DNA from: Spiribacter salilacus
Lineage (GTDB): Bacteria; Pseudomonadota; Gammaproteobacteria; Nitrococcales; Nitrococcaceae
Assembly: GCF_009649225.1 (NCBI RefSeq)
Contig: NZ_WJPP01000001.1
Location: 434,001-498,000, forward strand
Reading direction: 5' to 3'
Length of the DNA: 64,000 nt
A model generated the notes under the pieces. That model worked only from the letters and a program-made list of their open reading frames with translations, was not told the DNA's origin and ran no database searches. Positions 23,156 through 35,275 of the stretch are shown piece after piece. The number at the start of each line of letters is the position of its first letter. Position 1 is the stretch's first letter. The translations under genes were made by a program, and so were the position numbers.

Positions 23156-24960
23156 CGCTCAACGGCCTTTTCGGGATCTACCCACCACGTATCTAGGGCC
23201 AGCCCATAAGGCGGATTAGCCGGCGGCCGTCCAAATCGATCCCAAAACGCCACGCGAAACTGATCGATATACCAGTTAGGCACGGCATAAAAGCCCCACT
23301 GCAGTACCCGATCTAGCGCCCGTGTGCGGGTAATTAAACTCTCCCGATCCGGCGCATCGATAATACGCTCGATTAGCTCATCGATCACCGGATCACAAAC
23401 GCCCGCCACATTGCGGCTGCCGCTGATTTCCGCCGCTTCACAGCTCCAGAAGTCACGCTGCTCATTACCAGGCGATAAAGACTGCGGCGCCACATGAACG
23501 GTCATATCAAAGTCAAAGTCATTCATCCGATTTTGATACTGTGTTGGGTCAACCGTGCGAACAGAAACCTTTGCGCCAAGACGCTCGAGATTACGCTGGA
23601 ACGGCAAAACCACGCGTTCAAATGACGGGCTAACCAGTAGGATTTCGAAATCCATGGTCTGACCGCTGTCGGCATGGGTCAAAATGCCATCTTGTACTTC
23701 CCAGCCAGCGTCCCGCAGCAACCGCATTGCAATGCGTAGATTGCCTCGAACCCCTTGCCCATTGGTTTGCGGCGGTTGATAAACTTCCGTTAATACTCGG
23801 GGCGGTAGTTGATCTTGAAACGGCGCTAATAAAGCCTGCTCGGCCTCGTTCGGCAACTCGGTAGCAGCAAGCTCCGAGTTTTCAAAGTAGCTCTGCGTGC
23901 GCCGATAGGCCCCGTAAAACAAATTTTCATTCGTCCACTCAAAATCAAACGCATAGCCAATGGCTTCGCGCACCTGCGGATCAGCAAACATGGCCCGGCG
24001 CGTATTAAAGAAAAAGCCCTGCATGCCGGCAGGCTGGCTATGCGGAATTTCCTCTAATAAGAGCTCTCCAGTCTCTACCGCTGGCACGTCGTAGGCGGTG
24101 GCCCAATTGCGCGCTACATTTTCTTGGCGCAAGTCATACTCGCCTGCTTTTAAAGCTTGCAGCGCAACGGTGCCATCACGGTAGTAGTCATAACTGATGC
24201 GATCAATATTATGCCGGCCTCGCTTAACCGGATGATCAGCCGCCCAGTAGTCTTCCACACGCTCATAAACAACGCGCCGCCCGGCGTCAACTTCAGCCAC
24301 CCGATAAGGCCCGCTGCCCACCGGCGGCGTTAGCGTCGTCGCGCTAAAGTCTCGCTCGGCCCAATAATGTTTGGGCAATACGGGCATTTGGCCAATGATC
24401 ATGGGTAGTTCGGCATTGCCCGTTGTCGCGAAGTGAAACTCCACCTCGTCGTCGGCCAGCACTTCAACACGCTCAACGTCTCGATAGTACGCGCGGTACT
24501 GTGGATGACCTTGTTCGCGCAGCGTTTCAAATGTCCACTGCACATCAGCCGCGGTAATGGGCACTCCGTCATGAAAACGGGCGGCCTTACGCAATTTAAA
24601 GCGTACGGCGCTATTATCCGGCGCCACCGTAATCTGCTCCGCAATTAAACCGTATTCAGTAAACGCTTCATCTAATGAACGCTCAGTAAGCGAGTCATAA
24701 ATAAGACCAAGACCTTGGGCGGGCGTACCCCGCAATATAAACGGATGCAAGCTATCGAAGGTAGCAGCAGCAACATTGGCGAGTCGCATTGTGCCGCCCT
24801 TCGGCGCATCCGGATTCACATAGTCAAAATGCGTAAAATCGGCAGGGTATTTCGGTGTACCATGAAGCGCTAGCGCGTGCTCTTCGGCCAACACGGGTAG
24901 GCCAAAAGATAACGCTACCAATAAAACAACGATGATGGATCTAATCAATTTTTTACGCAT
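23152..24960 (-). CDS. yejA: Peptide ABC importer substrate-binding protein YejA
   Basis: 602 residues with a signal peptide (RKKLIRSI, a hydrophobic core, then cleavage after VLA) and the SBP_bac_5 fold ([49 protein letters not shown]). I take ATG 24960 with CAGGA before it; an in-frame ATG lies four codons earlier. First gene of yejABEF, divergent from fabI. Confidence 0.92.
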   Translation of the reverse strand: MRKKLIRSIIVVLLVALSFGLPVLAEEHALALHGTPKYPADFTHFDYVNPDAPKGGTMRLANVAAATFDSLHPFILRGTPAQGLGLIYDSLTERSLDEAFTEYGLIAEQITVAPDNSAVRFKLRKAARFHDGVPITAADVQWTFETLREQGHPQYRAYYRDVERVEVLADDEVEFHFATTGNAELPMIIGQMPVLPKHYWAERDFSATTLTPPVGSGPYRVAEVDAGRRVVYERVEDYWAADHPVKRGRHNIDRISYDYYRDGTVALQALKAGEYDLRQENVARNWATAYDVPAVETGELLLEEIPHSQPAGMQGFFFNTRRAMFADPQVREAIGYAFDFEWTNENLFYGAYRRTQSYFENSELAATELPNEAEQALLAPFQDQLPPRVLTEVYQPPQTNGQGVRGNLRIAMRLLRDAGWEVQDGILTHADSGQTMDFEILLVSPSFERVVLPFQRNLERLGAKVSVRTVDPTQYQNRMNDFDFDMTVHVAPQSLSPGNEQRDFWSCEAAEISGSRNVAGVCDPVIDELIERIIDAPDRESLITRTRALDRVLQWGFYAVPNWYIDQFRVAFWDRFGRPPANPPYGLALDTWWVDPEKAVER

Positions 24961-25061
24961 TATTTCCTGCATCCTGCTGTAAACGATAACATTGGCCGCT
25001 TGGCGATCGAAGCGGTTTTAAGTAACGTACTTCGGATTATCACTCGGGCAAAGAGGTTCCC

Positions 25062-25865
25062 ATGGGTTTTCTCACTAACCGTAAAGCATTGATTGTTGGT
25101 GTTGCCAGTAACCGCTCCATCGCATGGGGTATTGCAGAGGCAATGTATAGAGAAGGAGCAGAAGTTGCTCTGACTTATCAAACTGAAAAATTAAAAAGTC
25201 GTGTAGAGCAGTGCGCCGCCGCCTGTGGCAATGGCCCGGTTCTACCGTTGGATGTGAGCGACGATGCACAGATCGACGCTGTATTTGAACATCTTAAAAC
25301 GCACTGGGGTGCATTAGATATTGTGGTGCATGCCGTGGGATTTGCGCCGAGAGAAGAGCTTGAAGGCTCTTTTGTCGATAACACCACTCGCGCTGGATAT
25401 GCACTAACGCACGATATAAGTGCTTATAGCTTTGTTGCATTGGCACGTGCTGCGCGTCCATTAATGCAGGGGCGCGGTGGCAGCTTGCTGACATTGACCT
25501 ATCTGGGCGGAGAACGCGCCCTGCCCAACTACAACGTGATGGGGCCAGCCAAAGCCAGCCTAGAGGCAGCCGTGCGGTACATGGCCAATGATCTTGGGCC
25601 TGAGGGCATTCGCGTTAACGCCATTTCTGCAGGGCCTATTCGAACATTAGCAGCATCAGGTATTGGCGACTTCCGAAAAATGCTCGACCACAACGCCGCC
25701 TCAGCGCCGTTGCGAAGAAACGTTGACATCGAGGAGGTGGGTAATGCCAGCGCGTTTATCTGCTCTAATCTGGCTTCGGGCATTACTGGTGAGGTTTTGC
25801 ATGTCGATGGTGGCTTCCATGCCATTGCACTTTCTGGAAGTGCACTTGGTAGCGCAGAAGATTAG
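25062..25865 (+). CDS. fabI: Enoyl-ACP reductase FabI
   Basis: Last step of each fatty acid elongation cycle, NADH-dependent. 267 residues with the glycine-rich [13 protein letters not shown], the Y-x6-K pair in [15 protein letters not shown], and [21 protein letters not shown] precedes the ATG. The stop overlaps the end of the convergent ppiD gene by four bases. Confidence 0.96.
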   Translation: MGFLTNRKALIVGVASNRSIAWGIAEAMYREGAEVALTYQTEKLKSRVEQCAAACGNGPVLPLDVSDDAQIDAVFEHLKTHWGALDIVVHAVGFAPREELEGSFVDNTTRAGYALTHDISAYSFVALARAARPLMQGRGGSLLTLTYLGGERALPNYNVMGPAKASLEAAVRYMANDLGPEGIRVNAISAGPIRTLAASGIGDFRKMLDHNAASAPLRRNVDIEEVGNASAFICSNLASGITGEVLHVDGGFHAIALSGSALGSAED

Positions 25866-27745
25866 TTAAATAGATCTTCGTTAACCCGAATCCTCGCCTG
25901 AGCGCGTAGCTCGGCGAGGATGGCTTCAAAAGCAATCTCCCCATCAATCTGCCGAAGCGATTGGACCAACTGCTCCCTCATCGCTTCATCGACATCGTCT
26001 TGATCCCCATCACGCACACCGCTGAGCTGCAAAACGGCCCAGCCGGTTTCTGTTTGAATGGTATCAACTGCTGTGCTGCCCTCAACGCGTGGTAGCCTGA
26101 AAGCCGCGCTTCGCACGCCACTTGGTACATCGGAAGCACCTCGTTGCACCCAACGGGGCTCAGCCACCACTGCGTCTGCCATCAAATCAGCATCAACGGC
26201 GTTAGTTAATGGCTGATCGGCCACTATCCGGCCAGCAATTCGATCAGCGGCTTCTTGAGCCGCCTGACTCGCCAGCTCATTGCGTAGTTTTGACTCTACC
26301 TGCTCACGCACTTCGTCTAATGTTTGCTCACGCGCTTCTCGATACTGACTGACACGCACAACCGCGTATTGCCCACCGCTAAGCTCCAATAACTGAGAGT
26401 TTTCTCTGCGCTCTAGCACAGGCTGGCTGAAGGCCGCACTGAGCACGGCTGGCTCGCTAACAAAACCATCGCCATCTTCGTTACGACTCACCCAATCAGT
26501 GGTGCGAATTGAAACCCCCAATGCATTAGCCGCTGGCTCTAACGAGTCGGGATTCTCAAACGCCAATGTATCAAGCGTATTGCCTTGTTCGAATAACAGC
26601 CGATCTGCCTCAGCAGCGGCTAGCTCATCAGCAATTTCGTTGGCCATCTCATCTAATGGCGCCAGCGAGGATTCTCGAATCTCAGTCACCTCAATGATGT
26701 GCCAGCCGGCTGACGTCTGGACCGGCTGACTGCGCTGCCCTTCTGCTAGCGCCCAGGCCGCATTGGCAAATGCTTCTTCAACATCACCTTGTTGCAATAA
26801 CCCCAGCGCACCGCCATTGCCCGCAGAGCCCCGATCTATGGACAGGTTACTGGCCACCTGCGCAAAGGAATCGCCCTGCTCTAATGCCTCAAGAGCAGCC
26901 GTAATTTCTGCTTCAGTCTCCGTCAAGATATGCCTGATTTGGCGAGCTGACTGCGATTGTGCTGCGGTTTGCATTTGCTGATAACGCGCCGCGATTTGTT
27001 CATCGGTAATATCTACCTGCTGCTCAAGCTCAGCAGGATCGAGTAATACATACTCTAATTGAACCTGTTCTGGCTGCTGATACTGCGCTGCGGTTTCGGC
27101 AAAATAGTCCTCGACTTGGCTTTGCGACAGTGACACATCGTCAACAAACACCGACTGCGGCACTTCGACCCACCCAATGCGTCGCTCTTGCCACTGCAGC
27201 GCAATCACTTGATCAAGTTCACGGCTGTTAACAAACGTGCTAACGCCCAAAGAGCGCGCTACCAAATCAAGAATTAAATCACGGCGCAACTGAGACTCAT
27301 AGGCTTCGGCTGAGAGACGATTCTGCGCTAGCAAATCGCGGTAACGCTCAGAAGAAAACCGACCATCTACCTGAAACAGTGGCTGGGAGCGAAGGGCCTG
27401 CACAACGTCTGCATCACTAACACGAAGCCCATATTCCTCAGAGAAATTAATCAAAAGCTGCCGATCGATCAGCTCATTCAGTGTATCGCGCCGCAGAGCT
27501 GTGCTATCTAGTTGGCTTAAATCAAACTGATCGCCCAATACTTGACGCAGCTCGGATTGGCGTTGCTGCCATGCCTGGTCAAACTGCTGCCGAGAGATTT
27601 CTTCACCATCAACGCTGGCGGCTTCCTGCGCCCCGCCGCCGCCTACATAGTTATACAGGCCAAATAGAGCGAACGGCACAACCAAAATGGCAACGATAAC
27701 GTAGGCAATCCAACCCTGGGTTCGGTCTCTAATCGCTTGCAGCAT
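25862..27745 (-). CDS. ppiD: Periplasmic folding chaperone PpiD (SurA-N/parvulin)
   Basis: 627 residues anchored by one N-terminal helix ([25 protein letters not shown]). Then follow a SurA-N-like chaperone domain, a parvulin PPIase domain ([14 protein letters not shown] about residue 265 to WHIIEVTEI) and a long C-terminal part. PpiD helps proteins leaving the SecYEG channel. It closes the classic tig-clpPX-lon-hupB-ppiD order; a hairpin terminator separates it from the tRNA genes. Confidence 0.93.
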   Translation of the reverse strand: MLQAIRDRTQGWIAYVIVAILVVPFALFGLYNYVGGGGAQEAASVDGEEISRQQFDQAWQQRQSELRQVLGDQFDLSQLDSTALRRDTLNELIDRQLLINFSEEYGLRVSDADVVQALRSQPLFQVDGRFSSERYRDLLAQNRLSAEAYESQLRRDLILDLVARSLGVSTFVNSRELDQVIALQWQERRIGWVEVPQSVFVDDVSLSQSQVEDYFAETAAQYQQPEQVQLEYVLLDPAELEQQVDITDEQIAARYQQMQTAAQSQSARQIRHILTETEAEITAALEALEQGDSFAQVASNLSIDRGSAGNGGALGLLQQGDVEEAFANAAWALAEGQRSQPVQTSAGWHIIEVTEIRESSLAPLDEMANEIADELAAAEADRLLFEQGNTLDTLAFENPDSLEPAANALGVSIRTTDWVSRNEDGDGFVSEPAVLSAAFSQPVLERRENSQLLELSGGQYAVVRVSQYREAREQTLDEVREQVESKLRNELASQAAQEAADRIAGRIVADQPLTNAVDADLMADAVVAEPRWVQRGASDVPSGVRSAAFRLPRVEGSTAVDTIQTETGWAVLQLSGVRDGDQDDVDEAMREQLVQSLRQIDGEIAFEAILAELRAQARIRVNEDLFN

Positions 27746-27761
27746 AACCTTTTTCCGTAAA

Positions 27762-27787
27762 CCAAAAAGGCGCCAACGGCGCCTTCT
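27762..27787 (-). terminator. Intrinsic terminator between tRNA-Asp and ppiD
   Basis: Perfect 8-bp inverted repeat AAGGCGCC/GGCGCCTT with a 3-base loop (27767-27785), followed on the minus strand by a run of T. It would end the hupB-tRNA-Val-tRNA-Asp transcript just before ppiD. Confidence 0.8.
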
Positions 27788-27802
27788 TGATGATGGGACA
27801 TA

Positions 27803-27879
27803 TGGCGGAGCGGACGGGATTTGAACCCGCGACCTCCGGCGTGACAGGCCGGCATTCTAACCAGCTGAACTACCGCTCC
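27803..27879 (-). tRNA. tRNA-Asp (anticodon GTC)
   Basis: 77 nt on the minus strand; acceptor GGAGCGG with CCGCTCC, anticodon loop CTGTCAC, T-loop GGTTCAAATCC, encoded CCA. Very close to the E. coli tRNA-Asp sequence. Confidence 0.97.
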
Positions 27880-27891
27880 GAATCTTCTTAA

Positions 27892-27967
27892 TGGTGGGTG
27901 GTGAGGGGTTCGAACCCCCGACATTCGCCTTGTAAGGGCGACGCTCTCCCAACTGAGCTAACCACCC
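27892..27967 (-). tRNA. tRNA-Val (anticodon TAC)
   Basis: 76 nt on the minus strand; acceptor GGGTGGT, anticodon loop CTTACAA, GGTTCGAACCC T-arm and encoded CCA. Lies 13 bases downstream of hupB and 12 bases before tRNA-Asp. Confidence 0.97.
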
Positions 27968-27980
27968 AAGAAAGCAATCC

Positions 27981-28253
27981 TTAGTTTACGGCATCCTTAA
28001 GCGCCTTACCAGCCTTAAAGCCAGGAACCTTGGAAGCAGGAATGTTAATCGCAGCACCCGTGCGCGGGTTACGACCACTCCGTGCGGCGCGATCGCGCAC
28101 AGTAAACGTACCAAAGCCTACCAATGTAACCTGGTCACCTTTTTTTAGTGCCCCCTTAACCGCCTCGGCAAAACCATCAACCGCACTTGCAGCTGCTGCT
28201 TTGGAAATACCTGCTGATTCGGCGACGGCATCGATTAATTCTGATTTATTCAT
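27981..28253 (-). CDS. hupB: DNA-binding protein HU (beta type)
   Basis: 90 residues from [15 protein letters not shown] with the DNA-binding arm signature [21 protein letters not shown]. Nucleoid-compacting dimeric protein. I chose ATG 28253 over the upstream MNC start because the family begins MNKSELI. It has its own promoter region downstream of lon. Confidence 0.96.
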   Translation of the reverse strand: MNKSELIDAVAESAGISKAAAASAVDGFAEAVKGALKKGDQVTLVGFGTFTVRDRAARSGRNPRTGAAINIPASKVPGFKAGKALKDAVN

Positions 28254-28373
28254 GCAATTCATCCCTTTTGTGTTGAAGGCAAATAAACTAGGCAGCCCGA
28301 AAAGCTAAACACCCTAGTGTTTCTCACTGTAGCGTTGAAACCCGGTACGCTCAACGCCCAATTACAGGTAAGC

Positions 28374-28402
28374 ATTTAGCCGGCGCATCTCAAGTATGTC
28401 AA
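28374..28402 (-). promoter_or_regulatory. Candidate sigma-70 promoter of hupB
   Basis: On the minus strand a perfect TTGACA (28397-28402) and CTAAAT (28374-28379) are 17 bp apart, about 120 bases before hupB. The leader contains a small inverted repeat (28307-28322, AAACAC/GTGTTT). Confidence 0.55.
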
Positions 28403-28423
28403 TTACCTGAATATGAGTACAGC

Positions 28424-30844
28424 TTAATGCGGACGCGCGATTTCGGGTTTTTTCGCATCCGATGGCGTCGTCTCATCGCGATGCCCATCGGCATCTTCGG
28501 CCAGCGGTGTGGGCTTAGCCGATAGTGCAACATCTAGCACTTCGTCTATCCACTGAACCGGCAAGATGCGAAGTTTACCCTTAATATCGGCGGAGATCTC
28601 TGCCAAATCCTTACGGTTTTCCTCAGGAATCAGCACGGTACCTATACCGCCACGCAGGGCCGCCAGCAGCTTTTCCTTTAGCCCCCCAATAGGCAAAACC
28701 TCGCCCCGCAACGTGATCTCTCCGGTCATTGCCACATTGGCTCGCACCGGGATACCGGTAAGCGCAGAGACTAATGCCGTGCACATCCCCACCCCGGCAC
28801 TCGGTCCATCTTTGGGAATCGCACCCTCAGGCACGTGGATGTGAATATCGTGCGCCTGATGAAAGCCTGGCTCTATCCCTAACGCACGGGCTCGGCTGCG
28901 CACCACGGTCAATGCCGCGTGAATCGATTCTTTCATCACATCGCCAAGCTGCCCGGTATTTTGCAAGCGGCCTTTACCCGGCATTACCGCACTTTCGATG
29001 GTCAGTAATTCACCGCCCACCTCTGTCCACGCCAAGCCAGTGACCCGGCCCACCTGATCTTCGCTCTCAGCGATGCCGTACCGATGACGACGAACGCCCA
29101 AATACTTATCAAGATTACGGGTATCCACTTGCACCGCACGATCTCTTGGTGTGACTAACACATCTTTCACAACACGTCGGGCAACTTTCGCTACCTCACG
29201 CTCAAGTCCACGCACACCCGCCTCTCGCGTGTAAAAACGAACCATGTCGCGCAGCGCATTGTCACTAATTACCAGCTCGCCATCTCGCAAACCATTCGCT
29301 TTTTTCTGCTTAGGTACCAAATAGTTGCGCGCGATATTAACTTTTTCTTCTTCGGTATAACCCGACAAACGAATCACTTCCATACGATCCAGAAGTGGAC
29401 CCGGAATATTCATCGTATTTGCCGTACAAACAAACATGACATCCGAGAGATCGAAGTCGACTTCAAGATAGTGATCATTAAACGTGGCGTTCTGCTCAGG
29501 ATCGAGCACTTCGAGCAAAGCCGAAGCCGGATCACCCCGAAAATCCATCGCCATTTTGTCGATTTCATCAAGCAGGAATAGCGGATTCCGAGCTTCTACC
29601 TTTGCGAGCTTTTGCACAATCTTGCCGGGCAAAGACCCAATGTAGGTGCGCCGATGACCACGAATTTCCGCCTCATCCCGCACACCACCGAGAGACATTC
29701 GCACAAACCGGCGGTTAATTGCACGGGCAATGGATTCGCCTAATGAGGTTTTGCCCACGCCAGGCGGGCCAACTAAGCACAGAATCGGCCCCTTGAGCTT
29801 ACGAACCCTTTGCTGGACCGCTAAGTACTCTAAAATCCGCTCTTTGACCTTCTCTAAGCCATAATGGTCAGCATCCAAAATCGACTCAGCCCGGGCTAAG
29901 TCGTGACGCACGCGTGTTCGGTGATGCCAAGGCAACGCAACCATCCATTCCAGATAATTCCGCACCACCGTGGCCTCGGCAGACATCGAGGGCATCATGC
30001 GCATTTTGGCGAGCTCTTGCTCGGCTTTCTCACGCGCTTCCTTCGGCATTTTGGCCTTTTCTATCTTCTGCTCAAGGTCTTCAATTTCGTTGGGCACATC
30101 GTCAAGCTCACCGAGCTCTTTTTGAATGGCTTTCATTTGCTCATTCAAATAATACTCACGCTGCGATTTTTCCATTTGCTGCTTAACACGCCCGCGAATC
30201 CGCTTTTCGACCTGCAGAATGTCGAGCTCACCATCAATCAGACCGATCAGATGCTCCATGCGCGCAGGCACATCGAGAATCTCCAGTATGGTTTGCTTAT
30301 CGTCCACCTTCAGGCTCATGTGGGCCGCTACCGTGTCGGCCAGGCGACCAAATTCATCAATCCCCTGCAAAGAGGACAAAATCTCCGGCGGAATCTTTTT
30401 GTTCAGCTTCACGTACTGCTCAAACATCGAGAGCAATGAGCGCGCCATCGCGTCCACTTCACGATCGTCTGCAAAGCTAGGCTCAACAACCACATTGGCT
30501 GTGGCAGTATAGAATTCACTCTCAACATCCAAGTCTTTAACCGTGGCTCGCTCAACCCCCTCCACGAGCACCTTCACGGTGCCATCGGGCAGCTTGAGCA
30601 TCTGCAGAATATTAGCCATCGTGCCAACGGCATAGATGTTGTCGGCGGCAGGGTCGTCAACCTCAGCGCTGTGCTGAGCGACCAGCAAAATACGCTTGTC
30701 CTCAGCCATGGCCGATTCCAGCGCGGCAATCGACTTTTCGCGCCCCACAAACAGCGGAATCACCATATGTGGATAAACCACTACGTCTCGCAACGGGAGC
30801 ACGGGCGCGACAAAGCTGCCGGCGCCCTTTTTGATATCGATCAT
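28424..30844 (-). CDS. lon: ATP-dependent protease Lon
   Basis: 806 residues: N-terminal substrate domain ([16 protein letters not shown]), AAA+ module with Walker [14 protein letters not shown], and a C-terminal serine-lysine protease with the catalytic Ser in [11 protein letters not shown]. The start is ATG 30844 behind GAGGAAACT; the open frame further upstream overlaps clpX. Lon degrades misfolded proteins and short-lived regulators, including antitoxins such as HipB in other species. Confidence 0.97.
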   Translation of the reverse strand: MIDIKKGAGSFVAPVLPLRDVVVYPHMVIPLFVGREKSIAALESAMAEDKRILLVAQHSAEVDDPAADNIYAVGTMANILQMLKLPDGTVKVLVEGVERATVKDLDVESEFYTATANVVVEPSFADDREVDAMARSLLSMFEQYVKLNKKIPPEILSSLQGIDEFGRLADTVAAHMSLKVDDKQTILEILDVPARMEHLIGLIDGELDILQVEKRIRGRVKQQMEKSQREYYLNEQMKAIQKELGELDDVPNEIEDLEQKIEKAKMPKEAREKAEQELAKMRMMPSMSAEATVVRNYLEWMVALPWHHRTRVRHDLARAESILDADHYGLEKVKERILEYLAVQQRVRKLKGPILCLVGPPGVGKTSLGESIARAINRRFVRMSLGGVRDEAEIRGHRRTYIGSLPGKIVQKLAKVEARNPLFLLDEIDKMAMDFRGDPASALLEVLDPEQNATFNDHYLEVDFDLSDVMFVCTANTMNIPGPLLDRMEVIRLSGYTEEEKVNIARNYLVPKQKKANGLRDGELVISDNALRDMVRFYTREAGVRGLEREVAKVARRVVKDVLVTPRDRAVQVDTRNLDKYLGVRRHRYGIAESEDQVGRVTGLAWTEVGGELLTIESAVMPGKGRLQNTGQLGDVMKESIHAALTVVRSRARALGIEPGFHQAHDIHIHVPEGAIPKDGPSAGVGMCTALVSALTGIPVRANVAMTGEITLRGEVLPIGGLKEKLLAALRGGIGTVLIPEENRKDLAEISADIKGKLRILPVQWIDEVLDVALSAKPTPLAEDADGHRDETTPSDAKKPEIARPH

Positions 30845-30851
30845 AGTTTCC

Positions 30852-32132
30852 TCAGTCGGAAGCGGCCGCTGGCTGCTCCGATCCATCGTAGATCAGGTAG
30901 GGGGATGATTCGCCTCGAATCACGGCGTCATCTACAACCACCTTGCTGACATTTTCCAATGAGGGTAGGTCGTACATCGTATTGAGTAACACATGCTCGA
31001 CAAGGGTGCGCAACCCACGCGCCCCCGTATTGCGCTTAATGGCTTTCCGAGCCACTTCACGCAACGCGTCATCGCGAAACTCAAGCTCTACGCCTTCCAT
31101 CTCGAAAAGACGCTGGAATTGTTTAACCAACGCGTTTTTCGGTTCGCGCAAAATCTGGATAAGGGCCTCTTCGTCGAGCTCATTAAGCGTTGCGACCACC
31201 GGCAACCGCCCCACGAATTCAGGAATTAGCCCATAGCGAACCAAGTCTTCTGGCTCGACATCACGAAGGGTATCGCCAACGCCGCGGCGCTGTGCTTCGC
31301 CTTTTATCTCTGCGGAAAACCCAATACCACCGGGCTCAGATCGGCGTTGAATTACCTTCTCAAGCCCAGCAAAAGCACCACCACAAATAAACAGAATATT
31401 ACTGGTATCCACCTGCAAGAATTCTTGTTGTGGATGCTTACGCCCCCCTTGCGGTGGGACAGAGGCTGTAGTGCCTTCGATCAATTTCAGCAAGGCTTGC
31501 TGCACCCCTTCGCCGGAGACATCTCGGGTGATGGACGGATTTTCTGCCTTGCGCGACACTTTGTCGATTTCATCAATATAAACAATACCCTGCTGCGCTT
31601 TATCAACATCGTAGTCACATTTTTGCAGCAGCTTTTGAATGATGTTTTCAACATCTTCGCCCACATAACCGGCTTCGGTTAGCGTGGTGGCGTCGGCAAT
31701 GGTAAACGGCACATCGAGCAACCGCGCTAGCGTCTGTGCAAGCAACGTCTTGCCCGAGCCGGTAGGCCCAATCAGCAAAATATTACTCTTGCTCAGCTCT
31801 ACATCTTCTTTGCCGTGGCTGGCGTGCATCCGCTTGTAGTGGTTATAAACCGCAACAGCCAGCACCTTTTTGGCATGCTCTTGGCCAATTACATGCTCAT
31901 CGAGTGCAAGCTTAAGCTCGTGCGGTTTGGGAAGCCGAGCGTTGCCTTCGCTCGTTTTCTCTTCCATCTCTTCACGAATAATATCGTTACACAGCTCAAC
32001 ACATTCGTCGCAAACAAAGACCGAAGGCCCCGCGATTAGTTTACGAACTTCGTGCTGGCTTTTGCCGCAGAATGAGCAATAAAGCAGCTTTCCGCTCTCA
32101 TCGCCACGACCGCTGTTATCGTTGTCAGTCAT
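30852..32132 (-). CDS. clpX: ClpXP protease ATPase subunit ClpX
   Basis: 426 residues with the N-terminal zinc-binding domain ([19 protein letters not shown]), Walker [13 protein letters not shown], the pore loop GYVGEDV and the sensor regions. Unfolds substrates and feeds them to ClpP. Lies 71 bases after clpP and 7 before lon. Confidence 0.98.
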   Translation of the reverse strand: MTDNDNSGRGDESGKLLYCSFCGKSQHEVRKLIAGPSVFVCDECVELCNDIIREEMEEKTSEGNARLPKPHELKLALDEHVIGQEHAKKVLAVAVYNHYKRMHASHGKEDVELSKSNILLIGPTGSGKTLLAQTLARLLDVPFTIADATTLTEAGYVGEDVENIIQKLLQKCDYDVDKAQQGIVYIDEIDKVSRKAENPSITRDVSGEGVQQALLKLIEGTTASVPPQGGRKHPQQEFLQVDTSNILFICGGAFAGLEKVIQRRSEPGGIGFSAEIKGEAQRRGVGDTLRDVEPEDLVRYGLIPEFVGRLPVVATLNELDEEALIQILREPKNALVKQFQRLFEMEGVELEFRDDALREVARKAIKRNTGARGLRTLVEHVLLNTMYDLPSLENVSKVVVDDAVIRGESSPYLIYDGSEQPAAASD

Positions 32133-32203
32133 AGACTACCTCTGCAGCTTCGGGTCATTAATACTTTGACCATGCCCGGTTTTGCTTTAACGCGCAACCG
32201 TCT

Positions 32204-32842
32204 TTACGCCTCAACTGGCAAGCTGGACCGATCTGTTAGCACTTTATCGATAATGCCATAGTCACGCGCAGCCTCAGGCGACATAAAGTTATCGCGCTCT
32301 GTGTCGTGCGCAATCGTCTCAACGCTTTGGCCTGTGTGATTGGCTAAAATTTGATTGAGCCGATCTCGCATGCTCAAAATTTCTTTGGCATGAATGTCGA
32401 TGTCGGTTGCCTGGCCTTGGAAGCCACCTAGCGGCTGATGAATCATCACCCGCGAATTTGGCAGCGCAAACCGTTTACCCGGCGCACCTCCAGCCAACAG
32501 AAACGACCCCATGCTTGCTGCCTGACCAATGCACACCGTGCTAATGTCGGGCTTAATGAACTGCATGGTGTCGTAGATGGCAAGCCCTGCGGTAACCACG
32601 CCACCGGGGCTATTAATGTAAAAATGAATATCCTTATCTGGATTTTCTGATTCAAGGAACAAAAGCTGGGCAATTAATAAGTTAGCGCCATGGTCTTCCA
32701 CCGGCCCGACTAAAAAAATCACGCGCTCTTTTAACAGTCGCGAAAAAATGTCGTAGGCACGCTCTCCGCGGGCGGTCTGCTCGACCACCATAGGCACTAG
32801 ACCAGAGGCTACTGTTGGGTCGCCGTGCTGGCTATCGCTCAT
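32204..32842 (-). CDS. clpP: ClpP serine protease subunit
   Basis: 212 residues with the catalytic Ser in [11 protein letters not shown] and His in [15 protein letters not shown]. The start ATG overlaps the tig stop by four bases. Confidence 0.98.
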   Translation of the reverse strand: MSDSQHGDPTVASGLVPMVVEQTARGERAYDIFSRLLKERVIFLVGPVEDHGANLLIAQLLFLESENPDKDIHFYINSPGGVVTAGLAIYDTMQFIKPDISTVCIGQAASMGSFLLAGGAPGKRFALPNSRVMIHQPLGGFQGQATDIDIHAKEILSMRDRLNQILANHTGQSVETIAHDTERDNFMSPEAARDYGIIDKVLTDRSSLPVEA

Positions 32843-34125
32843 CCGTTTTGCTCCTCGTTTTTCGTCAGGGCGTCTAAACTCATTGTTTCGTCAGACACTT
32901 GTGCTTGCTCAACCACCCAATCAACCACCTGATCTTCCATTACCTGCATCTGCAGTGATTGCATGAGCTCTTGGTTTTGCACGTAATACTGCATGACCTG
33001 CTCAGGCTGCTCGTAGCCAGACGCCACACGGCGCAGGGCCTGCTGCAAACGCTCTGCGTCGAGCTGAATTTGATTGCTCCGCACAATTTCGTTAACAACC
33101 AGGCCCAAAGTCACCCGCCGCCGGGCTTCTTTTTCGTAATGGTCACTTTGCAGTGAATCATCATCGGTGGCGGCTGATTGTTGACGAATCTGCTCTATTT
33201 CTTGGTCCACCAAAGTTTGCGGGAGTTCAATATCATGCTTTTCAAGCAGCGCATCCATAACTTGGCCCTTAAGCCGAGTTCGCACGGCTTGGTCACGTTC
33301 TCGCTCTAAGCTTTCTGCAATGCGATTGCGTACTGCCTCGATGCCACCTTCCATACCTAACTTTTCAGCAAAGGCATCGTCTGCTTCAGGCAGTTCAGGC
33401 GCTTCAACCTGCTTAACCTTCACCACAAACTGCGCCGTCTTACCGGCAATCTGCTCGTCAGGAAACGCCTCAGGAAATTCATAATCCAGCGTTTTCTCAT
33501 CACCCGCTTTCAAACCAATCAGTTGCTCTTCGAAGGGGCCAGGCATTTGACCCTCACCGAGCGGGACAGGCACATCTTCACCGGTGTTGCCCGCAAAATC
33601 TTCACCATCAACCTTGCCCTCAAAATCAATGGTGATTCGATCGCCCTCTGCAGCCGCGCGATCAATTTCAGAATAGTCGGCATGCTGACGCAGCAGTCGC
33701 TGCAGAATTCGATCGATGTCTTCATCGGCGATATCCACCGCAGGACGCGTCAGTTCAATCGACTCTATGCCTTGGATTTCTATGGTGGGAATAATCTCAA
33801 AGCTCGCCTCATACTCAAGGTCTTGGCCAGCCTCAAGGTTAAGCGGTTGGATTTCTGGCGCGCCAGCAGGACGCAGCGCGTTTTCCTCTAATGCTTCCGC
33901 ATACGTACTGCGGACAACCTCATCCAGCACTTCGCCACGCACTTGCGGCCCGTAGCGCTTCTCAACCACCTTAAACGGCACTTTGCCGGGCCTAAACCCC
34001 TGCAGCTTTACTTTGCCGCGCATATCGCGCAACCGGTTTTGAACTGCTTCTTCTACCCGGGATGAGGGCACCTGAACTTTTAGCCGTCGCTTAAGGCCCT
34101 CGGCCGTTTCCACCGATACTTGCAT
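32839..34125 (-). CDS. tig: Trigger factor
   Basis: Ribosome-bound chaperone, 428 residues: ribosome-binding domain with the GFRPGKVP signature (about 43), PPIase FKBP domain ([16 protein letters not shown]) and a helical C-terminal chaperone domain. A tRNA-Leu gene lies 18 bases upstream on the same strand, so tig probably shares its transcript. Confidence 0.97.
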   Translation of the reverse strand: MQVSVETAEGLKRRLKVQVPSSRVEEAVQNRLRDMRGKVKLQGFRPGKVPFKVVEKRYGPQVRGEVLDEVVRSTYAEALEENALRPAGAPEIQPLNLEAGQDLEYEASFEIIPTIEIQGIESIELTRPAVDIADEDIDRILQRLLRQHADYSEIDRAAAEGDRITIDFEGKVDGEDFAGNTGEDVPVPLGEGQMPGPFEEQLIGLKAGDEKTLDYEFPEAFPDEQIAGKTAQFVVKVKQVEAPELPEADDAFAEKLGMEGGIEAVRNRIAESLERERDQAVRTRLKGQVMDALLEKHDIELPQTLVDQEIEQIRQQSAATDDDSLQSDHYEKEARRRVTLGLVVNEIVRSNQIQLDAERLQQALRRVASGYEQPEQVMQYYVQNQELMQSLQMQVMEDQVVDWVVEQAQVSDETMSLDALTKNEEQNG

Positions 34126-34143
34126 TACTCACCTCTAATGAAT

Positions 34144-34232
34144 TGGTGCGAAAGGCGAGACTCGAACTCGCACGGGGGACAAACCCCACTGGGACCTAAA
34201 CCCAGCGCGTCTACCAGTTCCGCCACTTTCGC
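34144..34232 (-). tRNA. tRNA-Leu (anticodon TAG)
   Basis: 89 nt with a long variable arm on the minus strand; acceptor GCGAAAG/CTTTCGC, anticodon loop TTTAGGT, encoded CCA. A TATACT box (34242-34247) lies 9 bases upstream. Confidence 0.96.
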
Positions 34233-34281
34233 GATTCAGGAAGTATAACTGCATGCATCGGGAGCCGTCGATCATCAATCC

Positions 34282-35193
34282 TCATGCAAGCTGATCAAAC
34301 TGCTGCCGAACCCATTGTTGCATGGGATCGTGATGATGCCGGTGATGCCAGTATAAGTAAATGGGCAAACTCTCAGTTTGAAGCTCCACAGGTAAAGGTC
34401 GACTCATCAACGGGTGCTCGCGGGCCAAGCGCGCGCCTAGTCGCGCGGGCAGCGCAAAGACCAAATCACTCTGTGCGCAGGCATCAGGCACATTCAAAAA
34501 ACTCGATAGGCGCAGCACAACATTGCGCGAAAGCCCCAGCGCAGAGAGCCTCTCGTCCATAATCGCCGGCCCTTTTCCGGTAATCGAAACCACACCGTGG
34601 TTTGCTGCTAGGTATCGCTCAACGGTCATTTCACCAGTTGCCAATGAGTTGTTTTGCCCCATTAAGCATTCCAAGTGACTGTTATCCAGTATTCGCCGAT
34701 GAAATTGATCTAGGTGCGCATCCGGCTCCAGCCCGCTAATAGCCAAATGCAAATCGCCATCAGCCAGTCGGCCAAAGAAATCATCAGGATGCGAGTCAAT
34801 ATCTAAATGCATTCCTGGCGCTTTTTGCCGCAGCAATGGTACCAACCCGTTCAAATACACGGCCGCTTCCAAATCCAAGCACCCAATACGGATAGCCGCT
34901 TTAGACAAGGCCGGGTCAAAGCGCATGGGCGTTAATAGATGTTGAATACCAGCCAGCACGTCCGCCAGCGGTTGTTTTAACTGCTGAGCCCGCTCGGTTA
35001 AGACAAAACCATCAGCCCCCCGAATCAGCAGCGGATCCTGAAATACCACCCGCAACCGACTCAGCGCACGACTCACCGCCGGCTGACTCATGCCCAATCG
35101 CTTTGCGGCGTGTGTGACATGACATTCCGTCAGAAGTGCTTCTAGCACTACCAGAAGATTCAAATCGACGGATCTTAAATTCACTTGATGCAT
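34282..35193 (-). CDS. LysR-family transcriptional regulator
   Basis: 303 residues: N-terminal winged HTH (SVDLNLLVVLEALLTECHVTHAAKRLGMSQPAVSRAL) written in the family pattern, linker helix, and a periplasmic-binding-like effector domain. The NodD/LinR-type opening DLNLL is visible. It is divergent from yceI-wrbA, with two palindromes in the 82-base gap, so it probably controls those genes and itself. The inducer is unknown. Confidence 0.9.
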   Translation of the reverse strand: MHQVNLRSVDLNLLVVLEALLTECHVTHAAKRLGMSQPAVSRALSRLRVVFQDPLLIRGADGFVLTERAQQLKQPLADVLAGIQHLLTPMRFDPALSKAAIRIGCLDLEAAVYLNGLVPLLRQKAPGMHLDIDSHPDDFFGRLADGDLHLAISGLEPDAHLDQFHRRILDNSHLECLMGQNNSLATGEMTVERYLAANHGVVSITGKGPAIMDERLSALGLSRNVVLRLSSFLNVPDACAQSDLVFALPARLGARLAREHPLMSRPLPVELQTESLPIYLYWHHRHHHDPMQQWVRQQFDQLA

Positions 35194-35198
35194 AGTTT

Positions 35199-35238
35199 TA
35201 ATGCAAATTATTCATTAGGCGCATTTGCTAAACAATGC
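35199..35238. promoter_or_regulatory. Two candidate LysR operators between the regulator and yceI
   Basis: TAATG-N9-CATTA at 35199-35217 and GCATT-N8-AATGC at 35221-35238. Both contain the ATT/AAT arms and T-N11-A spacing usual for LysR-type sites, placed side by side in the divergent promoter region. Confidence 0.5.
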
Positions 35239-35275
35239 CACACTCTTTCCATCACTTAAATAGGAGTTTTACTGC

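Noticed and set aside
29903-30439. Plus-strand reading frame of 178 codons inside lon
   Set aside because: Antisense to a strongly conserved lon region; composition reflects codon bias of lon on the other strand.
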